In this document: positions 13,001 through 24,555 of the stretch, piece after piece
Position numbering within the stretch: the first letter of the stretch is position 1
Layout: the number at the start of each line of letters is the position of its first letter
Origin: Climacteris rufus
Lineage: Eukaryota > Chordata > Aves > Passeriformes > Climacteridae
DNA length: 64,000 bases
Direction: 5' to 3'
NCBI GenBank assembly: GCA_013398175.1
Contig: VZRZ01001244.1
Location: 2,006,412-2,070,411, forward strand
Program-made: the position numbers and the translations under genes
The notes under the pieces: generated by a model
What the model saw: only the letters and a program-made list of their open reading frames with translations
Database searches by the model: none
What the model was told of the DNA's origin: nothing

Positions 13001-16000
13001 CACCAAGTGTTTGTAATCCAGACATTATTTCCTGTTGGGCTAGCAGTTTTAAGATAGCCTGACATGAGGCTCAATAGCAATAAAGAAAATTATGGAAGGT
13101 TAGGGGGTAGTTCAGAGGAGAGGAAGGGCAGTGATGTTCACAGATGTTATTGATTTAATTTTATTTATGAATTGCAGAGAATCAAATAATAATAGAGCAG
13201 AAACAACTTGCTGGTTAAAGATAAAATTGTATTTACCTAACCATCTGTTTCTATACTGTTCTAAGTGACTTACAATGAATCTAGAGGAATCTGTTCTTCA
13301 GTAAAGAAATGCAAGACTTCAGTCTTTTCCAACAGAGACAGAAGAATAGGGGACATACTGTTTCTGTCTCTTCTGGTGTTAGTCTGTCAGCTCTTACCCC
13401 GAAGTAAACTCTCATTTTTCTCATTTAATCTTTGGAGACCTTGCAGTTGAAATGCTGCATTGCCCCTGTCTGAGTCACATGTGATTGCAGCTGCTCAGCA
13501 TATATATGCATGAGTTCACTCAATTTCAGTAGGGAATTTTTAGGCAGAACCTGCATATGATATATTAAAATACAAAAACTAAAACAAAAAACAAACTTAA
13601 ACAAAAAAACCACAGAAAGAGATAAAGGAGGGAAAAGGAATTGAGGGAGAAGACCTAAAATGTCCCCTGAATGCCATTACAAGATGAAGGTCTATTTCAA
13701 GCTTCTATACACAATAATGAGGATGTTTATTTCCACTGCACCTTTTACATTTTAATCTAAATAAACATTGCCCTAAAGCAGGAAAGGAAATGAGTCTTCC
13801 TTTTGATGGTCTCTGAGGTAAATCTTTCAGTATGTTGCCCAACTCTCTTTATTTCTCTTGTTGTTGTGGGTTTTTGTACACATATTTCCAAGGCAAATAT
13901 TTCTACCTCTCAGGTTAAAGCTTTTGATTTGTCTGTTGTGTGAGAGAGTCCTGTGTTGGAGAGCATCCATCGGCACTGGGAAAAGGGCATTTAGAAGGAT
14001 TTTTTTTTCCCGCTGTAAAGAACATGGATTCAAACATTGGATTTTGCAGTTAATTTAATGGATGACATAAAAACCTTTATTTTTAGGAATATAAAGAGTA
14101 GAAAAGTTGCTATTATATGCATGTAAATGTGTGTGCATATGCATGTAAACAAGCACATTATATGTATGCATCTATAGTATTGTAAAGGCCTATTATTCCT
14201 TTCTTAAGAACAAAGGGAATTCTCACATGGATTTTATTTTATGTAACAGGGGCACTGTTACAGCAACCTAAAATAAACATTGAGGCCTTAACTGAAGTGT
14301 TTAAGCATCTGAGAAGCCTATTGAATTCATGAAGCTTCTTAACATACTTAGAGTCTGGCATGTGTGTAAATACTTCACTGTAGCAGGGTCACAAGACCTC
14401 AATTCAAGCCTTATAAAATTCAGTGGAAAATTTCCTTTTGATGTCAAAAGCAGTTGGATGTGTTTGCAGTGTGTATTTTTTATGCTAATGCAGAATGAGC
14501 CAGCCATATTGCAGGAACATTTGGTACATGTTAAAAGTCTTTGAGTTTGTGAGCCGTAGCAACCTTACACTGACAACATTTATCCAGATTGATTAAAAGA
14601 TGTGAATAAAAAGGCATTCCCAGACTGACAGAAGGCAGCAAGTGCCTTCTAGAAAAGGCAGCATGGAATGAGCTCTGGCTGGGGAGCCATTGGTGGTGGC
14701 AGAAGGGCGCAGTGGGAACCCAGAAGGATGACTGGAGATGATAAACTCATTCCTTGGACATACTGGGGAGATAGCTGCGTTGTCTCACCCCGTGTACACC
14801 TGGGAGTGTGGGGATAAGTCCTGCTACAAGGAGCTGACCCCATCTGAGGAGGAAGAGCAACATCCATCCATCTACTAGGCTGGAACTTGTCACCCAGGCA
14901 GGTTCAAATTTCTGGAGAAGAAACAACATGCTGTGAGTTGTTGCAGCTTAACTGCAAATGTGAAAACTATTGCTGCTTTGACACCAAGCCTGCTGGAAAG
15001 GCTTTGTCTACAATTGTGCTAAATTGTCCCAAGCTGACTATTATGGTCTGAATTTCCATTGCTTCTGAGTTGAAGGGCACTGTCTGAGAAGATGAGATGG
15101 AGGAGAATGCAGAGAGGCACCCCTCGGAGATACACTGCATGTGTCTTTCTGATAAGTGCTCAGGGAGCTGAATGGACATAGAAAAGTGAGGTGATACTAT
15201 TCCAGCTCACACTCAGTTGTTCCTGGAATACTGATTCTAGGCATTTCTTTAGCAAGAAAATTTGCAGGAAACTGGGAGAGGGCAATGCAGTTGTAATGGG
15301 CATAGTTTGGTAAAAATGACAAAAATCACAGGTAAATAACTCTATAGGGAGACCTAATTACTTGTGGCATTTGAAGGAAATGGATTGCAAGGAGTCCCAG
15401 ATGAGTAATCTAAGGAAATAAAGGGAGGCAATCAGGAACTGGAACTGTCTGAATATTTTCAGAATTTCAATATGGGGAAATGAACAGAGCAGAAATCATT
15501 CTGCTTTGACCTGTTCTGTTGTCAAGGACAAATGTAAGTGAGGGGAATATTTAGGCTGGCTGATATAGAGAAAGACTGTTCCCAGGAGATCGATCATAAG
15601 ACATCTAATAGAAATAAAAGACAAACCCTTCAGTCTATTGCACTCAAGACTCAGCAAAATTGAAAAATAGAATGTAAGGGTAGACCATGAGAAACAAACA
15701 AAAAAATTTTAGATGTGCTTGATATATGTATTAGATTAAGGAATCCTCTAGGTTTCTGCACATTCATTTGTGTAAATTCTGGCTATCTCTCCCTTTATGT
15801 ATGCTGGATAGTACAGTCAGGATTTTTTTTTCTCCCCAGGTTGAAATTCAGCCTTGGTTAATGCTTGACTCTCGGGTGTGTACAGTACTCCTTTGGGCTG
15901 CATATTTCCATCTTCTTATCCTATATGACCTCAGTTCTTGTTAGGAGAACATCTACCTACTCTTCCTTTGATGAATAAAGCACACTTTTCTCCTGTCCTT

Positions 16001-16903
16001 TCATATAGGAAAATATTATTTTCTTTCATCCTGCCTTCTCTGTAATCTCTTCACTCTTGTAATTCAGATGTTTCTCAGTGCTTTATGGCAGCCTAGCTCT
16101 GACTGACATAAAACTGAGAGCTAGTTTCCTCAACAATCTTCCTAAACATTTTGCTTCAAAAGATAAAGTAACATATAATTTGATTCCTTTTTTGTTCAAA
16201 GCTCAAAATTTTTGCCTGCACAAGGGTGGAACATAGGAAGGTCAAAAGACAAACGGATATTTTTCCCTGGGCAACTTGTAAAACCAGAAAACCTACCCCA
16301 AATGTAGCCCTTGCCAGAATCACAGGAAGACTTGGCAGCAATGATGTGTGCTCCTTGCCTGTGTGTTGCTTCTTCCATTTATCATTGACGTGGACCCACA
16401 GTATCCACAGTCAGCATCCATCTTTTGAGCCCACTTAGTGCTGCTTCTTACTTCTTATCTGCAGCTCAGGAGTCACTTTTGTTCTATTTCTTAATTATTT
16501 CACGTTTCAGTTAGGGTAGCTGGGAGAGTACGAGGTATCTGGTAGCCTGATAGCCTCAGGTGGTGATATTATGCAATGTTTGCCTAATTGCCTTGATATA
16601 ATTATGCTGTTTATTTTGTTACTCAACTAGAAAGGATATGCTGTTTGAAGTTTAGATATTTGGTTGATAAGTGGCAAGATAAATGCAATAATATTGCCAA
16701 CTAGACAGGGTAATCTAAAACTGCATTGACGAAAGGACAGCTATTCTACATAATTCTGCTGACTGGAAGGAGGAGTCAAATATTTTATTGCCCAGATATG
16801 TTGAGGTAAAGAGGACCAGTTTGACTTTGAGAGAGGCTGAGCTTGTTTTCTGAACCTTTCTCTCCTGGGTGCATACGTTACAGGTTTACATAAAGGTCTA
16901 TCT
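7001..16903. other. Long unique AT-rich stretch without genes
   Basis: Nearly 10 kb with no recognisable gene or mobile element. All frames are 83 codons or shorter. Small items seen are a perfect 16-base palindrome with a TAAT core (10820-10835), an isolated TATATAAAGG (12010-12019) with no gene attached, an A-rich tract with CAAAA-type units (13567-13607) and a twice-repeated ATGCATGTAAA near 14118-14149. Parts of 7.4-9.8 kb look uniformly AT-rich and free of repeats, which would suit conserved non-coding DNA, but sequence alone cannot show that. The more GC-rich patch at 14640-15180 is unexplained. Confidence 0.5.
13567..13607. repeat. A-rich simple repeat
   Basis: A short A-rich tract with irregular CAAAA and TAAAA units. 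It could be a decayed poly(A) tail or a simple repeat. No retrotransposon body was recognised on either side. Confidence 0.5.
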
Positions 16904-17293
16904 TGGTTCTGGCTAGGACAGGGTTAGTTTTTACAGTAGCCAGGAGAGGACATGTCCAGGACCCAGAGATTATTCTATATCACCTCATGTAATTTTCTGG
17001 GGACGGGGTTCATTCTGGTTGAGTAAGCGTGGCGTGAAGCAAGCGGTTGGGTAGTGTCTGTTCCTTCTGTTACTGATATTATTGCTGTTACTCTTTGTTT
17101 TTCTTATTCCATTGCTGTTTCCAGTAAGTTTTTCTTATCTCAATCAGTAATCTTTACTCTTTGTGCCTACAATTCTCTTCTTCATCCTGCCACAGGGGGA
17201 GTAATAGGGGGGAGTGAGCAAGCAAGCAGTGTGTGGTTTGGAGTTTTTCAGTGGGAACACTGAAATGGGGAATACCATTCCTAAATCACGACA
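16904..17293 (+). mobile_element. Degenerate solo LTR of an avian endogenous retrovirus (ERVL-like)
   Basis: This block begins TGGTTCTGGCTAGGACAGGG and ends with AAATCACGACA. That matches the beginning and end of a widespread avian LTR family whose copies start with 'TGGTTCTGGCTGGGATAG' and end with '...AAACCACGACA'. Just before the 3' end it keeps the family's CACAGGGGGAGT...GGGGGGAGTGAGC block (about 17192-17218). The sequence between is heavily diverged and partly deleted, and no intact TATA box or AATAAA remains. No direct target-site duplication could be found. No gag, pol or env remnants flank it, so it is best read as an old solo LTR. Assignment to an ERVL-type family is from memory of the family's ends. 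Confidence 0.7.
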
Positions 17294-17691
17294 GCCTTAC
17301 TTGAATCTCTTTCTTGACTCTTAGGTCCGCACTGCAAAACACTTGTGCAGAGACAGATAAATAATTCTCCTTAAAACTCGGTGAATCTTGGGGAAGAATT
17401 TATACACTTCAAGCAAAATAAGCAAGTAAGTGGACATGGATTTATTCCAGATGAGGCACAGAGGCCATTTCAAAGGTGGGGCTGGAAACCTTGAGTCTTT
17501 AATCCCAGGCATCTGCCTGTGTTTGGCAAGGGAAGATTTCTTGCAGGATGTTGGAAGATTTCATGTTGGAGGTTGGATGCATGCTTAACAATTCCCAAAT
17601 TCCAAACATATTTTCAGGTATTAGTCTTTAAGTGATTAACATTTAAGTTTTGTGAACACAAGGTTTTTGGCAAGTTTCATGGTATATAATT

Positions 17692-17925
17692 TCATGGTAT
17701 CCAAGTGAGATTTATGCTTCTTGCAGGAGGTACTAGCAAATTGGCTGTGGGCCTATCTAGTCTTTTGGTAATGACATCATGATTGATAAGTCTGACTACC
17801 TTGATAGGACCAACAAACCTGAGTTTCTCTTGATGTTTCTGAAATCCCCAAGTGGATTCATTTATGCTTAGAATGTCCAGTTCTTTCAAGGGTGTGCCAT
17901 CAAGTGTGCTGTTGCTAAGGTAAGG
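17692..17925 (-). other. Unidentified open frame, possible retroelement relic
   Basis: Between stop codons the minus strand is open for about 77 codons. The residues include LKELDILSINESTW and, further on, KLRFVGPIKVVRLIN followed by RLDRP. Two weak resemblances come to mind. 'ELDILSINES.W' resembles the E-x-W neighbourhood of a LINE endonuclease. 'KL.FVGP..VV..IN...RL..P' resembles the GPY/F module at the integrase C-terminus of Ty3/gypsy-like elements. The two do not fit one element. The LTR at 16904-17293 is on the opposite strand and is not its partner. There is no splice donor at the 3' end. It could also be a chance frame. Confidence 0.2.
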
Positions 17926-18788
17926 TCAGAAGCCTTTAGAGCTAAGCTGCAGCTTTTCAGCAAGCTTTCAACTCCTGCAGCATTGCTCTGAAAGGCAGCT
18001 GGGGGATCAGTGCTCAGAGCAAAGCGCCCCAGTCTGCTACTCCTGTATCCTCACATCTAGGCAAAATTTCATAGGGGAAATAAAGAAAAAAGGTTTATGT
18101 TTTGACCTTTTCTATTAGAAATCACAGAAGTCAGAGAGGGAAGTTCTTTATGCTACTTAGTACAGAACCATCAGCCTCTTGACTAATGCCCTCACACCCT
18201 GCCCTCAGGACAGCAGTGTAGCTCTATGCTGGCTGGTGCACTAGTGAAGGGAAATAAACCTACCCTCACCTGAGAGGAGAGATAGCAGAGACCCACAGAA
18301 GCCACAGAGTGCTTTGTTATGCTCCCTATGCAATGGAGTCTTTTTGGTTTCCACACTGTGCAGTCAACATTTTTTAGGATGGGAGAACAGCTTTGTAGGC
18401 ACTGAACAAAAAAACCCAGTACCCAGGAATCAGCAAGACTCCTCTAGCTCCTGGGTGGGGAGGAAGGGGGAGACTAGAAAACAGGGAGGGGAGAGAGTCC
18501 ATTTCCAGATAAGCGTGTTGAAAGGTTGAAAAGAGGGAGAAGTGTGCTTTTCTGCTCAAAGTTTACTTATTGATAGGAAGTTGGTTCTGCTTCTTGGCTG
18601 CATATGTTTAGAATTTGTAGAGTTGTATATTCTGCTTTAGCAAACTATATTGTCAAGTGGAGAAAATGGTAAACTAGCAGGACACTTGCAGAGGATGACA
18701 TCTGTTACCAATATCTTATATGGGCTTTTATTCAATTTTCTTATCAGGAGTCCTCATGATTACTTCAGTGTTGTCAGCGTGTAAGCAG

Positions 18789-18814
18789 ACACACACACAC
18801 ACACACACACACAC
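18789..18814. repeat. (AC)13 microsatellite
   Basis: Thirteen uninterrupted AC units, an ordinary dinucleotide microsatellite that is likely to be length-polymorphic. Confidence 0.97.
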
Positions 18815-21800
18815 CTGCGTGATGTGTATTTGAGTATTGATTTATGTGTTTGTCTTCATACACCAATGTCCTGTACATTGGATCGGTTCCTGATCATGGA
18901 ACTGATGTGCCTTCCAACAAGCAACAAAAATGACTTCTCACTTTACAAGGAGAAACTTCATGCTGAAGACCTTCCTGATCTGCACTATTGGAATTCCTTC
19001 TCCCTGTGAATATCTCCTTGTGAGATATTTTCTAGCCTTAAAATAGTCTTCAATTCTGTCAGAAAAGTTTTCCTTCCTCTGCTGCAATTAACCACACACT
19101 TAAGCAACAGCAATGAATACATATTTCCACTTTTTCCCCCTCTCTCTTGTTTTTGCTTCATGATGCTCTAGTGCTTTGTATGGTTGGTCTACCATTTTTT
19201 TTGGATGTTCAATTCCTCTTTTGTGCTGTTTTTATCATAGAAGCAAGAAGAAAGTATCTTTGATAATGGGGAGATAAGAAAATTATTACTAAGCCACAAA
19301 AACTGTATGACAGAGAGAGAGGTGTTGCACATGAATTTGTTTGACCCTAAACCAGGGTTTAATAATACTTTGGCTTTTATACATTGTTATTTCAGTTCTT
19401 GTTATTAGAGAAAAAGAATATGCAGTTATAACATTTCTTTCCCAGACTTATATTTTCCTAGATAAAAGGCATTGAATTTTAAGATATATACCACTCTACT
19501 CCACACTGCTTGTGCCTTTCTGGATCAGACAGCAATTTTAGTCATAAATTTAATAAATATTAATATGACTATCAAAAAGCACATACATTAAAAAAAAATC
19601 TCCTTTGAACATTACAATTTTGACTGATTACACTTTAACAAACATCACTGTAGGAGTATCATTTAGCTTTAACTTTTTAGCTTTTTAGAATTATGTAACA
19701 CTTGTCAGGAAATTCATACAAATTTCTTAAGGCTAATAAGTTTCCTAAGGTTTCCTAAGGCTAATAACGTCATCCTTAGTTCTTGTTTTTCCTCTCCTCC
19801 TCTGTAAGGCTTCAGAGAGCTGGAAGAATCCTGTGCTGATAAACAGCATGTCATGTAAATTCAGGACCACGGCTAAAGTTTTAAAGTCTCATCCCAGAGT
19901 GGCATTAGCAAAATGTACAAGACTGGTGTTCATACTTCTTTACCAGTTTTTTATTACAAAATTTGGGTAACACACAAGTTTCAGTTAGGCTATGCTATAG
20001 TTTTGGATCATACTTTCAGACATTATAAATGAATGTTGTTCCATGAAGCTGGTGAAGCTGTATGTCCTGGGGTCCAGATTCAGTCACCCACACACATCTG
20101 GTGTCACATGAGATACCCTCAAGGAGCCTACCTGGCTTCTGACTGCCCTTACAGATGGGAGCCTACTTCCTTCCATGGGTCCTGTGTTATACCCACCAGC
20201 TCAAATGGCATCTCAGATGACACTGCACACCTATGGCCTGTAAACATACCAGTCCTGCCTCCTGAGAGCTTACCTTACAACTTTTCAAAATTGGAGAGGC
20301 TGAATGAATAGATTAAAATAAATGTCTTCTGGAAAATCTCTGGGGACTGTTCTTGCAGTGATTTTTTAAATTTAAAACCACCTGTCCCTCCAGTTTATAT
20401 CCATTTTGACCTGATAACCATTTCTCTAATTTTTCTTACTCTTTTAAAATGCATTTAGTGGGTAAGTGCAGGTAAAAAGCCTGACCTACTATCACCAGGT
20501 ACATCAGCTCTGATGTATTCACTGACTGGGTTAACCTGCAAGGTTAATAGGGAGGTGCTCTCCACCAACTGTGTCATATAATCATTAATCCATAATGCTG
20601 GAACACAGCAAAGTTTTGGGGATATTTCTCAGTTGAGTGCAGAGGACATAGTAAGGATATTCTTGCCTTCAGCAGAGCAAGAAGAATTAATAAGCTTTAA
20701 AAGTACTATTTGTCTTCTCTTCTGGTAACATATATCCAGGTTGCCTCTTCCTATTCTCTGTGAAAGTTTTAATATTGAAATTGACAGTGTAAGAGAATAG
20801 CTTTTTGTGTCTTTTCTGAAGATGGGCAGAACCAGAAAATGAAAAGAAAGTGTCCATAACTAAAAAAATGCAATAATGTCATCTGATAGATGGGACTTCC
20901 TTTCTTCGCTAGGAAATGTGGATGATAGAATAAATGATGAAAAATTATTTCATACCCTTTCCTATGCCTTCGTAACGTTAACACTAGTTGTTACAACACT
21001 GGATAATTTTCTCTTTCTGGAAATATATTTACTATTTCAGTTTACCAAGATTTTTGGCATCATTGACACCCTGGAGCAATAAATTTCAAGGTCAAATTGC
21101 ATAACAAGATTTATATCTGCTACTGCTCAATACAGGTAAATGCCTTGTTGCTCTTATTTACATGACAAGGAATAGAAATATAACTTCCCTGAGATTACAA
21201 AGACATGTGGTTCCAAGCTTTGCAACTTTTCCAGTTTTAATAATTTTGCTATTTCAGTGACTATTTTCTGTCATCTTTCTCCAAGTCTCCCCTAACTGCA
21301 GAATCTGAATTCATACTGCATGACCCACTAATGCTAAATATTTGTTAGATATTTCACTCTTATTTTTGTTGCATTCAACTACAGTTTTTCCTTCACTGGT
21401 TGAGTGGTTTATAGATTACTATGGAACCTGGGCTTTGTATTTGATCTCCATCAGAATTCTGGCACAAGTGTAAAAACAGCATCCTGAATAATGGTTGGAA
21501 TGTTGTCACCAGCAGTTCCTGCATGTTTTCTGTGTCTTTTCTAGTTGATTTAGTAAGATCCTTGAATGTGTTCAGAAATCCATTTATCTGCTTATGTTTC
21601 AGAGTTATAACTCTGAAATGTGTAGTAGTAGGTTCTTTGGAATTAGCCAAAGAAAATTTATTATGAAAGAGTTAATAGATGGTGCATGGGTAAAATTCTG
21701 CTTTTTACCTACATTTGAAAGCTAGTGGTCCTAATTTGTTTTAAGCACTTAAGATCATATAGCCTTGCCGTGCTCTGGCCAGCTTTGTCACCGATAACAT

Positions 21801-22177
21801 GGGTGTATTCACCAACTTAATTACGTACTCTTTGTTCTTAACCATAAACCAATATTAACAAATCCCTGCACTCATCCACAGTTTAAAGGAGTCAGGCAGC
21901 CCGTGGTTTCTGGAGGACAATTTTTCCTGCCGGGAAGCCCTGTGGCCAGCAGCCTCAAGTCATGGTGGTGGAAGGGCTGAAGAGGGAAGAGTGGTGGCTG
22001 CATGTTACCAGCAGCAGAGACCTATTTCTGAGTTACCCTACTTAGCAGAACCAGCAGGCGTCCATGAGGAACAAAGAGCTATTTCATGATCACAGCAGGT
22101 CTCACAGCAACATTGTGGCTTCCAGTGGACTTGTATGGATCCAACTGGCCTGTCCAGATGCTTCTGTAGAGTCCTTC

Positions 22178-22990
22178 AACTGTGCAGCAGATCAAACTCC
22201 CATCCAACTTGGTGCCAGCTGCAAACTGCTCTGCTCTCAATCCCCTTGTCCAGATCACCGATAAAGAAAACAATTTTTAACACACAGGGCTACCCTACCA
22301 CTCCTCCTTCCTTGCCTGTCCCTTCTGTAGAGTTTAGAGCAATTCCTTGCTGTGCTCCAGTCATGTGAGTTATCCCACCATCTCCATGATGCAACTGTGT
22401 CGTAGTTTTGTTACTGCACAGTGGCTTCCCGCGCCTTCTCTTTGTTGCCCATGCTGTGTGCATTGAAGCAGATGCAGTGCAATTGGGCTATTGATTTTGC
22501 CACCTTTTGAGGGGAAGCATCCTTAATTTCTACACAAAAAGTATCAGACACTTGAACAATTTCTAACACATCAATAACCCTTGGGGCTTTTCTGCTGCAT
22601 AGATCTCCATTTCCTACTTTGACTGAAAGAGCAGACCAAAGGACCTTACAAGCACATTGTCCCTCAACACTGGTGTGTTGCCCCCAGGCTTATGTCTAGT
22701 GAGCCTGCTTTTATCCCCTTCCCCCTGCAAAAGCAGTTTAAAACTCTTTCAATGAGCCCTGCTGACTCCCATGCAAAGATTATTTTCCCTGCTTTGAGAC
22801 AGCTGTACTCTTTCACCAGCAGCCCTGATGTCCCGTGAAGCAACCCATGAAGAAACCCCCCAAAACTATGCTGGTGACACCAGGCTCAGAGCCAGTTATT
22901 GACCTGCCGACTCCTTCTGTTTCTTCCCTCACCATTCCCTGCATCTGAAAGGAAAAAGGAGAACACTGCTTTTGTTCCTGAACATGATTT
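22178..22990 (-). mobile_element. CR1 LINE, ORF1 end plus ORF2 start fused to an RT fragment by deletion
   Basis: Read on the minus strand, right to left. At about 22985-22730 lies the C-terminal part of CR1 ORF1, the SGNH/GDSL esterase-like domain, with motifs resembling NNWL.AWCHQHSF and GLIERVLN. At about 22470-22410 comes a segment resembling the start of ORF2 (NARSMGNKEKAREATVQ). At about 22410-22300 is the endonuclease N-terminus with WWDNSHDWS and YRRDRQGRR. Around 22275-22290 the endonuclease frame, at the 'VALCVK' point, jumps to the reverse-transcriptase segment corresponding to 'FINDLDEGIE...FADDTKLG'. The intervening endonuclease and N-terminal RT are missing. At the RT active site the usual FADD reads FAAG, so both metal-binding aspartates are lost. 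Stops and frameshifts are present throughout. It is a dead copy, truncated at the 5' end (near 22990) and at the 3' end (near 22178). Confidence 0.85.
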
Positions 22991-23245
22991 CTGAGTAGTA
23001 AATAAATAAGATCACAGAGCTGCCTCTATGTTTTGATATTCATTAGGCAAGAGGAATATATCTGAAGCGCCTGGTCAAACAAATGCTAAACAAATGACAC
23101 TCTACACTTGCATTACTTTTAATGATGTCATCATAGCAGCACCACGGATTTCTGAGCCATGAGCAACTGTTTGGAATCCATCAAAATCAGTGGGCAAAAT
23201 ATTATGAATTTTATGGTTTACATTTCACCAGAATGAGCATTAACA
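22991..23245. other. Spacer between two CR1 fragments
   Basis: AT-rich sequence without recognisable features. It separates a minus-strand from a plus-strand CR1, so these are independent insertions. Confidence 0.5.
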
Positions 23246-23432
23246 CTGAAAGGGTTGTCATGCATTGGAACAGGCTGCCCAGGGAAGCTGTGGAGTCATC
23301 ATCCCTGGAAGTGTTAAAGAAATGACTCAACATGGCACTTAATGCTGTGGTTTAGTTGGCATGATGGTGTTCAAAGGTTGGACTCAGTCTTGGAAGTATT
23401 TTCCAATTTTAATGATTCTATTATTTTATGAC
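23246..23432 (+). mobile_element. CR1 LINE 3' end (short, + strand)
   Basis: A 5'-truncated CR1 of under 200 bases. It carries the end of ORF2 in the form 'H W N R L P R E ... V E S S S L E V', seen as TGCATTGGAACAGGCTGCCC and what follows. It continues into the 3' UTR with GGACTCAGTCTTGGAAGTAT and ends in the diagnostic terminal repeat ATGATTCTATTATTTTATGA. Wording of the 3' UTR matches the copy at 41062-41668, so both probably belong to the same or closely related subfamilies. Confidence 0.88.
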
Positions 23433-24408
23433 AAGCAAAATATGTTTTACACAGGTTTACATAATTATTTGCAAAGTAACCTGCAAGATCTAGGAAAACT
23501 TTGGAAGATAATTTCTACTAGTTATTTCTGTATAGTTTAGTTGTGAGAGGGAAAGACTTTCCTCGTATCTGCTATCAGTAAAAAGGGCCAATGCACAAGG
23601 CTATGGTCTGTGAACATGAAGCCATAAATGTTTCAGGAAGTTGTCTAGAGATCCTCTAAAGAACACATTCTGCTCATCCATCTAGCCTCCCATCCATCTG
23701 ACAGTCAGGGATAAACTATAGTGAATATTTGTTAGGCTTAGGCATTTTCCCCTTCTTTGCAAATTATCCAGAAAAGGATAATGATTCTTATGACTGATGA
23801 ACATTTGCTATTTAGAATGAAGGTTAGGATGTGGCTGAGTGCATGGCTTCTTTCTGTTTTCTGGTAGTCCTGATTTCTAAGGAAAGAGTGAATTGAGCAA
23901 ATAAGAATTTGGGTGCTTGCTGTGGTGGCATTTCTTTGGAAGGTGAGAGCACAGAGAAAGAGCAGGGGTAGGGAGTAATTTGTAGGAAAAAAGTGACCCT
24001 AGAAGATACAGTAATAGACTCACCTCACCAGCCAGAAGGGAGAGGCTGGAGTTGCTTTTCCCATAGGATAAAAGAGAAGCAGGGTTTCAAGAATAAGAGA
24101 CCTTTGGAAATAGCAGCTAGAAGGACCTGGATCTTATAACAGAGTTTAAGAGGGAACATTGGATATAAGGGGAAAAAACTGACTTTTACACTGAACTGTC
24201 ACTGTATTTTACTAGACTAGGCCTCAAAAAAGTGTGCTGTGGTGTGTGCATAGAGAATAGGTGGTTGATGGATATTCTAGGATGTTTCATAGGTTTGTAG
24301 GCAAACAATTCCTCTTCACTGCAGTAACCAGCTGAATTTATTTTTGCTTCCTTTGGTGTAGTCACAGTTGTCCTTGCAAAACATGGGAGCACCATCTGTG
24401 TTCCCACC
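23433..24408. other. Unique non-coding DNA
   Basis: No gene or repeat recognised. Purine-rich patches occur near 23930-24180. Confidence 0.5.
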
Positions 24409-24555
24409 TGTGATGGGGTCCTATGCACAGCCTCATTTTCACTTGTCCAAGGGCTCAGCAATTTCTTGATGCTCTTTCTTTTGAAATAAACTGCTTTCTC
24501 TCCTCACCGTGTGTGTCAGGGTGTCTGGAATGTGTGAATGTACATTCTGACAACA
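24409..24555 (+). mobile_element. Possible short solo LTR (or 3' part of an LTR)
   Basis: The block begins TGTGATGGGG and ends TTCTGACAACA, giving TG...CA ends. It carries AATAAA followed by a pyrimidine-rich CTGCTTTCTCTCCTC and a G/T-rich tail, the order typical of the R/U5 end of a retroviral LTR. The flanks are CCCACC on the left and CCCACA on the right, a near-perfect 6-base direct repeat in the right place for a target-site duplication. No TATA box is visible inside, and 147 bases is short for an LTR. It may be a non-autonomous type, or the left end may lie further upstream. Family not assigned. Confidence 0.4.

Larger units (their letters stand above)
17294..22177. other. Unique DNA with one microsatellite and one unexplained frame
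   Basis: Apart from the AC microsatellite at 18789-18814 and the minus-strand frame at 17692-17925, both listed separately, nothing is recognisable. 20033-20311 holds a 92-codon + frame without known domains. A short direct duplication (TTCCTAAGG twice, around 19741-19760) is present. 21880-22170 is more GC-rich and unassigned. Confidence 0.5.
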
